In this document: in pieces, positions 34,407 through 46,400 of the stretch
How positions within the stretch are numbered: position 1 is the first letter of the stretch
How the letters are laid out: every line of letters begins with the position of its first letter
Assembly: GCA_037179385.1 (NCBI GenBank)
Contig: CM074185.1
Location: forward strand, 10,902,922 to 10,966,921
Origin: Holothuria scabra
Lineage: Eukaryota > Echinodermata > Holothuroidea > Aspidochirotida > Holothuriidae
Length of the DNA stretch: 64,000 nt
Direction of reading: 5' to 3'
Notes under the pieces: model-generated
The model's database searches: none
Told to the model about the DNA's origin: nothing
The model's input: only the letters and a program-made list of their open reading frames with translations
Made by a program: the position numbers and the translations under genes

Positions 34407-37400
34407 GTGAGTAAAATAATATATTTTTCTAGATTTTTGCACAGTACGGTATCTCGGCCTACAGCCCTTTTTCCAGTTGTGGGCCACTCGATTGTTACCC
34501 GCATGCCATTGCTTATACAGAGCATCACACACAACTGGAGTAGATCCCTTTTTTGGTTTCGATGAAAAGAGAAACCTATGCATTCATGATGGCGTGTGTG
34601 TATGTATGTGTGTATGTGCGTGTGTATGTGTATGTGTGGATGTGTGTATGTGTGCGTGCATGTATGTGTGTGTGTATGTGTGTGTGTTTGTGACACTTTG
34701 CTTGTTTACACGATATCTTGAGAAGGGAAGATCTGACAGCTCTCAAACTTGGTACACAGATACCCCATACTGAGAGGAAGAACCCTATATATTTTGGTTG
34801 AGGTCAAAGGTCATCTGGGGTCACAGGGGGTCAAAAACCAAAATCCTTGTTTACACAATATCTGAAGACAGGAAACTTGGATTAATTTGAAACTTGATAT
34901 GTTGATGCGTTATGATGTAAGGAAGAACCCTATTGATTTTGGTGGAGGTCAAAGGTCAGTTGGGGTCACGTGGGGTCAAACCTCGAAATCCTTGTTTACA
35001 CGATATCTCATGGTAGAAAACTTGGATCAATTTCATAATTGATATGTGGATGCGTTATGATGTAAGGAAGAACCCTATTGATTTTGGTGGAGGTCAAAGG
35101 TCATTTGGGGTCACGTGGGGTCAAAACCCGAAATCCTTGTTTACACGATATCTCATGGTAGTAAACTTGGATTAATTTCAAACTTGATATGTTGATGCCT
35201 TATGATGTAAGGAAGAACCAATTTGATTTTGGTGGAGGTTAAAGGTCATTTGGGGTCACGTGGGGTCAAACCCCGAAATCCTTGTTTACACGATATCTCA
35301 TGGCAGAAAAATTGGATTAATGTCAAACTTGATATGTTGATGCGTTAGGATGTCAGGAGAAACCCTTTTGATTTTGGTGGAGGTCAAAGGTCATTTGGGG
35401 TCACATGGGGTCAAACCCCTAAATCCTTGTTTACACGATATCTCATGGTAGAAAACTTGGATTAATTGCAAACTTGATATGTTGATGTGTTATGATGTAA
35501 GGAAGAACCCTATTGATTTTGGTGGAGGTCAAAGGTCATTTGGGGTCACGTGGGGTCAAAACCTGAAATCCTTGTTTACACGATATCTCATGGTAGAAAA
35601 CTTGGATTAATTTCAAACTTAATATGTTGATGCGTTATGATGTAAGGAAGAACCCTTTTGATTTTGGTGGAGGTCAAAGGTCATTTGGGGTCACATGGGG
35701 TCAAACCCCGAAATCCTTGTTTACACAATATCTCATGGTAGAAAACTTGAATCAATTTCATACCTGATATGTTGATGCGTTATGATGTATGATAGAACCC
35801 GATGTATTTTCGTGGAGGCCAAAGGTCATTTGGGGTCACATGGGGTCAAAACCTGAAATCCTTGTTTATGTGATACATTATGGTAGGAAATTTGGATTCA
35901 TTTCAATCTTGATAGACTGATGCGTTATGATGTAAGAAAGAACCCAATTTATTTTCGTGAAGGTCAAAGGTCATTTGGGGTCACATGGGGTCAAAACCTG
36001 AAATCCTTGTTTACATGATACATTATGGTAGGAAACTTGGATTCATTTCAATCTTGATAGGCTGATGCGTTATGATGTAAGAAAGAACCTAATTTATTTT
36101 CGTGGAGGTCAAAGGTCATTTGGGGTCACACCCCGAAATCCTGGTTTACACTATATCTCAAGGTAGGAAACTTTGATTCATTTCAAACTTGATATGTTGA
36201 TGCATTATGATGTAAGAAATAACCCAATAAATTTTGGTGGAGGTCAAAGGTCATTTGGGGTCACATGGGGTCAAACTCCGAACTTCTTGTTTACACTATA
36301 TCTCAAGGTAGGAAGCTTAGATTGATTTCAAACTTGATATGTTGATGCGTTATGATGGGAGGAAGAACCCTATTGATTTTGGTAGAGGTCAAAGGTCATT
36401 TGGGGTCACGTGGGGTCAAACTCAGAAAACCTTGTTTAGGATAGCTCAAGGTATGAAAGGTGGATGGATTTCAAAATTAGTATGTAAATGAATTATGGTG
36501 AGAAGATGGTTTGTATAAGGTTATTTTTTGTGGAGGTGAAAGGACATCTGGGGTCATGATCTGTCAAACTTTGAAGAACTTGTCAAAATGGGATATCTCA
36601 AGGTAGGAAACTTGGATGGATTTCCCAATTAGTATGTGGATGTGTTATGGTGAGTTGAAAGTACTGTACCTGTTGTTTTTGGTGGAGGTCAATGGTCATC
36701 TGGTATCACCTGGCATCAAACTCTGAAAACCTTGTTTGCAGAATATCTTACGGCACAGTATGAAAGAAAAACCAGTCACTTACAGGTGGAGACAAAGGCT
36801 ATTTTGGGTCACCAGTTGTTACAAGAAATGTAGCATTTTATTGAAAAGAGCATGTATGTATCATCGAAACCTCAATGCATTTTTGCATTCTGGTTAAAGT
36901 CTTTGGCTCTGACCAGGCCTGTTAATCAAACCCTGGACCTTCCACTGAGAGTCAGATGCTATGTCTACTAGACCACCCATTTATGGGAAATTATTGTATG
37001 TGCTACTTTTTTACCACAGGTCACTCTGAATAATGATTGGGGTGTCAAATGGGTCGGAACAACCCCCAGGAGGAAAGTTGTTTTACAAGAGTTTGGCTCA
37101 GAAGAGAACAAGAAGATAAATGTGTACCTTGTTGGACATTATGCAAAAGACTTTGATGCAGCATCTGTTGGGGTAAGAGACAGCAATCACTTTACCTTTT
37201 CTAGGAATTCAAGCTAAAAGACACTTATGATGTCCTAGCTAGAGTAAATAAGGTCAGATTCGAATCCAGGTTTCAAAAATACCTTCCTCTGTAGTCTGGG
37301 CAAGTAAAGGTACAGTATACTCCAGATGTTTACTTGTCAATATTCTAGTCTGTAGGGCGATTACCTTACCTCAGTAAAGTCTCCTTCTAAAAGATGTTCA

Positions 37401-40400
37401 AATGAGCTCAATTTAAAAGTGGACAAAAACATATATCACTTTTACAAAATGATTCAGTCACTTCTAGTCAGATGAACAAATGATGAAAAGAGATTTTATC
37501 AAAGCCTGTTGATAACCTAATCCCATCTTTAGTGTTCTAGACTAGTTTTATTACTTAAAACTTTTTATGAGATGGCTGTGAGATTGAGTGCTTCATGAAT
37601 TTTGTCATTGGGAAGACAATCCTGTTCTGGTTTCATCCATCCAACTAAAACTGGGTACTGACTTCAGTTGAACCATGGTGGGTTGGAAATCCTGTTCTGG
37701 GGATCACCCACTAATCGTTAAAGGGAACCAGAAGCACTGGTCCTATGGTTTCCGACAGCAAGTGAGGATTTGCTTGGCAGCTACTTACCTGATGCATTTC
37801 ATATTTCATTTGTCACTTAGCTAACTGGCAATGTCTTAAGTAGGTGGCGCTATACCCCATTGAGATCAACCCCTCACCAGACATGCCCATGTTTCATTGC
37901 CATGAAGTCATTGTCATGAAGTCGCATATATGTAGTTATAGCTCTCACATTTTCCCTGTTTTGGGGATAATCTTTTGAACATTTTTGTCAGAGTGAAGTG
38001 TTGGACTTTTTTGTCGTCAGAATCAGCCCTTTGAGGAATGTTTTTTTTTATTAGCATAGCCCCTTTCCAGCTTTTTGTTGTAAAATAAAGAAATAACCTC
38101 TGCTCTCTGCATTGTGCAAGTACTCTTCAATAGCCTTGCTGCAGAAGGGAAAGTGTTGTAAACTGATTAGGTATTCGCTACATTTTTTAATTACTTTTCT
38201 CTATCTCCATCTAAAACCCAAATTTGCTAACTTTTATATCTGGCTCAGAGGGGAAAATGAAGTGTTATCTGGGTAAACTTGCACTTGATATGGTCCCTTG
38301 AGAGCTGTGGTAAAGAATATGCCCATGGTATTTCCTGCGGGTCATGAGAGGTGACTACAGGGAAATCAAACTTGCACTTAACCACACTTGAAAATAATTT
38401 TAACTTTGAACTTTTTATCTCTAGAGTTGACCAACACTATACACATTCATGTTGGTGTGTTCATTAAATCTCATCTAACTAACTAACAACTGCTGACCAT
38501 ATGGTTTGTCATCAGCTTGGCAATGACTACCAATCAGTGTGTTAGTCTGTTACATTTTGTTGCATGTCCAAACACTGTATTCTAGGATGTGTTAGATAAT
38601 TGAAAGTAATTAAAAGTTTTTGCCTCAGGATTTTGAAAAGTGGTTATGGAACAACAGACTGCTTTAGTGCTTTATTACCATATAATTGTGGGATGCTTAC
38701 CGTTAATCTTTTTATATTTTTTTCATCCAGGATACTATCATTGTAGCAAATGCTTCTGTTCAAAAATCTGCAACATTTAATAAAGATGGCATCCATTCTT
38801 GTCAGTTGGTACTGGTTACACAAAATAGACCAGATGTTTGGGTAAGTGCCATAATGTCATTTACAAATATATTATAAACGTAGATGCCAACCTCCTATCC
38901 CTACACTGTTAGACCCGCTGACTCCTCACGGAAGCTAAAATGGAGGGGCAGAAGTGTTCATTTGACATGCACACAGTTCTGCTCGGTTATCTGTGGGCAC
39001 AACTACTCATACGTAACAAAAAATTCCATTGTGACGAGATGTCAGGGTGTGTGCATTTCTCCGTGTGAAGTCCGGAATAATTGATGCGTACTTCCCCGTG
39101 CTTTGAAAAAGGATACAGTAGTTGATTCTGTGTTGTAAGCATGTAAGTATGTAAACATGTGCATAGATGTGCGCTTGTGAAGATACCATAGAAACTGACC
39201 AATCAGTAAGCCAATGAACCTCAAACCAGTCATTGTGCGTTAATTTTCAAATGTTCTTAAGTAGAAAGCCTTGAAGAAGCCTAAAACTGTTTCATGTAAG
39301 TGAAATTTATTGAAGAAAGAATTACAATGTTTTAAAATCATATGTATGTATACTACCGGAAGATATCAATTAAATGTTAGCTTTCAAAACGACTGATCAG
39401 TGATCAGCACTTCTGCCCCTCCGAATCGGCCTTAGGGAGGAATCACCGCGCCTTTTCAAGTTTGGTATCTATGTTTACAATATCTTTGGTCATTTACATC
39501 ACCACCGCCCTCTAGTAAACATTTTTGTACATGGCAATAAGTCTGACATATCAGTGCCTGCTTTTTTTTGGTTAACTTTTCCACCAGAAGGGTTTAAGTT
39601 ACCATTGTACCTTTCTCATGCATTTTGCAGATTTCAAGTTGGTTCTGTTTGGACGCCACTATTGCAGATTCATTCTAGGCAGGGTTGTATGGTGTAAATC
39701 CCATTGGTTAAAATTAATTTTAATTTATAGGAATCATGATTTTAATTGATTAGTTTGATTTGATTTATGGATTTAAATCAATGGTTTAAATTATGAATTT
39801 TTCAAAATAAAAAATAAATAAATAAAAAAATTACTAACCCAGATACAAGGCTTCTTGGACTCAAATATTTGGGGATTAAGGCACCCAAGACCCTGGAAAT
39901 CTGGATTCTGTTCTGATCCATTTGTCTGGTTTGTGAAGTCATCACAAGGTCTTTTTAATGTTTGAAGTTGTTTTCTTCTTTTGCTTCTTGCTGTTAGATA
40001 ATTCCGAAGAAAGCCAGTGACCCTTCATCAAGCACACAGAATCAAACCCTCAGTGCAGCCATCAGTGCTAAATTGGGTACAACTGCACCGGACTGTCCTC
40101 AAGCAACCCCTGCAGCACCGCCTGTGTCAGTCTCCACCTCAACAGCTTCTGCAGCTACCTCTGTTGTGACCCAGGCTCCATCAGTTCCTGCAGGATTAGC
40201 TCCGAGTACAACTGTTCCTTCTAGTATATTTAAGGTTAGTATTTGGTCACTTTCAGCACAGACTTTCTTAAGAGTGATAGCCAAATTTATGATTACTTGA
40301 CCTAAGTGAGCACTGGCATGCCTCAAAATTTAAGGCCTGTTTTTTTTTTTATTCAACTTTACCTTTATATCTAGTCAGTCTCAGGCAACCACAACAGGGG

Positions 40401-43400
40401 CTCAACTCCAACAGCACTGAACTCTCACTGCCCTATTAGGGCCAGTCTGTAGCAGTCCTTGCAGCTACAGTCTGCATTCAGTGATATTTGCTTTATCAAA
40501 TCTAAACAAGTTTGGTATATTTTATTTGTATGGGACTGCTGGGTGGTTTTTCAAATAGGTAACTAAGTTGAGAGGAGATCATTGAACCCTGTTGTTGAAT
40601 TTTGCAAGGAACATTGCTGTTTTCTGGTGCTTCTCCTGATATTTTGAAGAAAATCTTTGAACTGAAATTTTGGTTTAGCAGAGATAGATGCTCAGTTTCC
40701 AACCCATTGGTTCAAGGCAAGCCGGCCACAGCTTTTTTTCCAGTTATGGCTCACTGGCTTGTTTTCCCTATTCCATTGCTTATGCTGAGTCTTAAGCACA
40801 ATGACAGTAGGCTCCATAGACTCTTTTTCAAATAGCGGTTTTAATGACTTGTGGTAAAGCGCTTTGGTGTGCATCATTTTTGGCCATTTCAAAATGACAT
40901 TAACAAAAATGATGCATGCCAAATGTCTATCCCACAATTCTTTGTAATTGCTATTTGGAAAAGAGTGTGTTATGGTGGAGTATAGTAATAGCAATATTTT
41001 CAAGGTAATTTAATTGCAGTTCATTTTTTTGCACCAAGTTGAATAGGTTTTTAGTATTAAATAGGATTGTTTTAAGTTTTTGTTCCATTGCATCATGCCA
41101 TGTGTGCAAGGTCCTCCTGCTGTGGTAGTTTATATTGAATAGGCATCAAACTTGTTTGGCTGCATTGTTGCCTAGATCATCTCTTCATCTAGAGGAGGTT
41201 TCTCATAATGTAGAGGAAAGTAAAAAGTATAAAATTGGCATAGCAAGGAATTAAAAAGGAGATGGGAAGATACGATTACCTGTAATGCCTGGAACTGTGT
41301 CACAATTAATTAAAAGAGGGACAGTAGTTGGACAATAGTTTTCTCATAGCCCTTGTGGTCATGTTCACCTTCAATATCAGATTAAAGTCTAATTTTCAGA
41401 GGATTAGCTTGAAAATTTCAATAAACAGGACTTGGATTAAACCAAGGCTGCAAAGACCATGGCCTTCATATTTTTGGCAATGGCCTTGTTGCCTTCTAAA
41501 ATTTAATGACAATCAAGGCCATTTGGCCTCCATGCCCTCACTGTGAGATTTCTTTATGGTCAGTACAAAATCACTTGTTTGGCCTTGGTGCCCTTTCAGT
41601 TCACATGACATGCCCTGCCTTAAAACTGATGAGGAAATGGCCTTGCCCTGCCTAGACCTAAATTCCTACCCTGCTATATCTACATTTTATCCAACATTTA
41701 TGTTTCTCCTCTTACAGGACCTATACACTTATCGATATACTCCACTGAAAGATGTGAAAGAAACAAGAAGTGTCGATGTGTACGGAGTCGTCAAATTCTT
41801 TAAACCTCCTTATAAAACATCAGGACCAGGTTTGTTTTGTTGTCGATATACCATTGACCAGGGTTTACACTTATGAATATACTCCTCTCACCTCAAAACT
41901 TTATTCACCTGAGAATTGTATTTGAGCAGAAAAGATTTCTTCCCTTATTGTAGGCTTTCTCAGGGAAAGTGAACTGTAAAAATATTTTCACATGACACCA
42001 GCATTTGCCTGGACATTTTAGTTGAATGTGAACCCATATTTTACTCTTTTTTGTAGTTAATTTGACCCCGACATTGCACCCTTTTCAATCCAGGAGACAT
42101 TACATACCACATCTGTATGGTGTGTTGTAAAATCCCACCAAACTGGTTAGATAATGAGCTGTAAAACTCAATCTAACCTAACCTAACCTAACTCACCAAA
42201 CTAACTCACTTATCACCTCAACGTACATTTTCTGTTCGGAAAAAGGACAGTTCTCAATATGTCATTGCTCTTTGATTGATGTTAATTGATCAAATTTAAA
42301 AAATGCAGAGGAGCTCACATTACAGTACACAGAAGTAGTGTTGAAAGAGTGATATAACTCTTTAGGGCCCTGTTATGTTCATCAGTAGTTTCCATTATTT
42401 AGGTTTGTGTCAGTTGGAGTAGGAGATCTAGAGGCTGGGAGGGGGGGAGCTGAAAGGGGCTGAAAGGGGCTCAGTTGTTATATTTGGAACTGTCTGGAAT
42501 GACTAGATGTGTCGTTAAAGGGAAATATTACGTTTAAAATGCTCCAATATAGTGTACAAAGAAATAGCTCAAGACTTTATCAAACCATCCACTTTCTACA
42601 GTAAACCCCAGTATATGTTTCATCCTCTAAAAAAAATTATTCACAAGAATGGTCATGGGAGTGCACCATTTGAGATGTTACAAGTTTGAATGTACAGATT
42701 ATTCTTGAGCAAGCCTCCTTATTTGTTGTCATCATTCACTCTGTGTTAATCATCATTAGTTTTCAAAGGATGAATTTTTCTTATAGGAAAAATGCAATAT
42801 TTTACCTTAAAGTTAATGAAGTATGGAAAACGTCACATGGGACAAGTTATCAGCTTCAGGATCTGTAGCATTCAACATTGATTCCGGCTTACAAATTGAA
42901 TACAGTCGACTACATGTCTGGGCATTTAAAATTCATTTGCTTTTTAATGCATTTTTGGTTATGCTATTGTTCTTTCAGATTACTGTATGGTGATAACAAT
43001 ATTTGATCCAAGCTGTGAACCAGAATTGTTTGGTTTAAAATGTCTGATTTTCAACCCAGATGTTCAGTCGATGCCTAAAGTGTTGGAGCTTGGGGACATT
43101 GTGAGATTTCATCGTTTGAAGGTGAATTCTAACATTAACATTTCTAACATTGTATGACCATAGCACCCAATTTGTTTGTTTTTTTTTTGTCTGTGTTGTT
43201 CTTTTTGTTCATTTTGAATGCTTTGTGTATTCAAATGTTTCACCATTTATATTCTTTAAAAGTAGTGAACAGATGCATTTAATTCTTTTTAATAAGTGTT
43301 AAGTGTGCTGAAAATAAGAAGCTTTATCCTAAAAAAATTATTTTTATTATTTCTTCTTTGAATATCTTTTCTGTCGCATCAGAATTTAAACTGCATATGA

Positions 43401-46400
43401 AATGATAAAAAGTGCCTCTCACCAAAAATCAAAGTCCATGTGTTTGGTATAATGGTACATCTGACTCTGACAGAGAAGTCCTGGGTTCAGTGCCTGGATC
43501 GAGTCATACCAAAGACTAAAAATGGAACCTACCCATTGTGCTTGATGCTCCGCATAAGCAATGGAGTAGGGAAAACAAGCCAGTGAGTCACAACTAGAAA
43601 AAGACCGTGACTGACTGGACTTGAAGGAATTGGTTGGAAACTGAACTGTAAAACTCCATCTAATTACCTAACTCATCAATTCAAAGGGCAAAGGCAGTTG
43701 CTTCAACATGTTTTAAAACAACTGCTTAATCTTACGATTTTCTGTTTCTCTTCCAAGTTTATCTTATGATATTTGGGGACTTAAATATTGCATGACCAGC
43801 TAATCCTGGCAAATTTCAAAATCAAGAAGGAAAGTTGTCACATGATTCTCAACAGCCATTTGTTAAATAGGATAGTGTACTACACTAAATCAAGTCGAGA
43901 TGACTGCATTTTCCCCTTTAAACAATTTTTTCCCAGTGACAGTAAAACACACCATGGTTCTATCAAATTTCTCTAGGTGAGGGCTGCAAGATTTTAATAT
44001 GAAATTTGCTCAAGTGACTCTTTTTTGGCTGAATTTTTGAGATCATTCAATGTTGGTTAGATCAAAGGCAGTCATTCCTCACCCAAACTACAACTTTAGC
44101 TGAAGTCTGCCTATTGAAACTCCTCACCCACAGAACAAAACCCAACCAAACCCACATAACAAAACCCAACCAAACCCACCCAACAAAACCCAACTAAACC
44201 CACCCCACAAAACCCAACCAAACCTACCCAACAAAACCCAACCAAACCCACAGAACAAAACCCAACCAAACCCACATTGCAAAACCCAACAAAACCCAAC
44301 CAACAAAACTGGCACATCTCTTTGACTGACATCAATTTAAAAAACTACAGAGTAGCTCATATTACACAGCATGCACTGAGAGTGTTCTAATCTTTTATTA
44401 GGTAGAGATATTAGATGTTAGATGAGATTTAAAGACACACCAACACGAATGTGTTATGTAGTGTCAGTCAACTCGATAAAATTTTCAAACCTTAAATTTG
44501 TTTTCAAGTATGGTTCAAATTCAATTTTGGTTTCCCTTTAGTCGCCTCTTACGACAGGCTGGAAAAACTGTGGGCATATTCCACAACCCCCAAACAGTAC
44601 AACTAGGATTTAATCAAGATGTAGGTTAGTAAGCTAGACATAGGAAGGTTGGGAGAAATGGAACTGTATGGGGTGATTAATACCTACCTTAAAGGCCCAA
44701 TTTTCTCATCCCAAATAGTAACAATTCTCCTAACCTTCTTACTTAAGCCCCTCCCACAATTGTCTGAATTTCATCTTCATCGAGACGCAATTTCAGTTTA
44801 TTGCTTCAGAGTGCATATAGAAAAGCTCAAAGGGTATAATCAAAACACTCTCAATGCAGTTTGTGCTTTGTAATATAAGCTTTGGTACTCTGCATTGTTT
44901 GAATTAACTGCCAATCAAAGAGCTGAGCCAATAGGAAATTTTGGTAAACCCCTATAGCAACTGAGGTTGGGGTGAGAGGATTGGCCCTTTAAAGCATGGT
45001 GACAGGCTTAAAGAGCTTTAAACACTTAGAGCTGACATGCAAGAGAGGTTAAGTGCAACCTTAAAGAGACATTGGTTCTGTCTTATTCAAGGAGTTATAA
45101 GCATTTTAATTATGTTGTCTTTTCAACACAGAAACATGGAAGAATATTTAAATTTTGTTAAAAGTAATCAGTATCAGTGAACATTTTAGTGTTGAAAACA
45201 TCACAAACTTGCTGTCTTCTTAAACTTTAGTATAGACGAATCCGATTAGCGCTTGTTTTTAGTTACTGTGCGCAGCCATTAGTGGGGTCCATTAGCCTTG
45301 AACTGGCTTTATATATCTTCTACATGAGTTTCAGACCCTTACATTAAGTGAAATTGAAGAAATTAAGATACAGTGTAGTGTAAAACCATCCATTATAGAG
45401 GCAAGCAGGGAAATCAAAAGATTAAAAGGTGATGGACCCCAGTTATGGCCGACTGAAATCAGTCCATCACTTGCTGTCCGGATTCGTGTATAGTAGACTA
45501 TTTTATTTTATGAGTGACTCTTGAGAATCATTTTAAAATGTTTTTCTCACTCAGTTCTGAGACCAAGTGCATAGTCTACTTGGCAGAGCATCAGAATCTC
45601 ACTGGGGAGGTCCATGGTCTGGATCATATTAACCCTTTATCGTTGTTTGGGTCCTTTTGGACCCATATGGAGAGCGCGGCTGTCACCCATCTTTACTGTT
45701 TCACGCGGAGCCCGAAGCTGCAAGTAGCTACCCAAAAATTCGGCCACAACAACGAGAGGGACAATAGTTTAAGGTCACAGGGTCAATAACCTACGGAAGC
45801 TGATGCGGGGCTTGCTACGTTCTCTTTTCCGCCCACTTCCGAGGCGTGCAAATATGCCCCGATTGGAGCACAATGGTAAAGGGTGAAAGACTTTAAAAAT
45901 GGAACCTACTGCCATTGTCCATGATGGTCTGCATAAAGAATGGAGTAGGGAAAAAAATCCAATGGCCCACAAGAGGAAAAAACCTGCCGGTGCTTTTAGA
46001 TTGAACCAGAAGGTTATAAGTTTGGGTGTAAAACACTGTCTGACATAATCTAACCTTTACTCAATTGCTCACTCAACTCAACCAAAAATCACTGTCTGAA
46101 TTACCCTGAGTTTGGAATATCTCATTTCTGAAATATCATGAATGATACTTTAAAGAATAAAGATTGGTATGTGGAAAGTTGTGAGATGTAGCTACTGTTT
46201 TGAAATTATGGGTGACTGCTTTGGGTTCTTTGAAGATTTACACCCAACTCTTGGTCCTTGAAATTAAATTTCCTTCACTAGAAAAAAAGCAATATCCATA
46301 CCAGAAGAAAGTTTCCTTTGAGACCCTTTGTTCAAATTCCATTAACCAAGGGGTTTCAATGGGTTCCAAATGGTGAAGGGTTTTCAAAAGGGTTTGGTTT

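Noticed and set aside
34346..34773. Open frames with His-Thr or Cys-Val repeats on both strands
   Set aside because: They run through the (TG)n microsatellite; the real coding exon ends at 34406.
34695..36770. CRISPR-like regular repeat array
   Set aside because: The whole 145-bp unit repeats with no unique spacers, in an animal gene intron; it is a satellite.
42165..42200. Interstitial telomere sequence
   Set aside because: Only four units, always at the 3' end of the same SINE; better explained as a SINE tail.
44111..44335. Gly-Phe-Cys-Trp-Val repeat open frames on the - strand
   Set aside because: They are translations of the 23-bp A/C minisatellite; two frames are open only because the repeat lacks stops.
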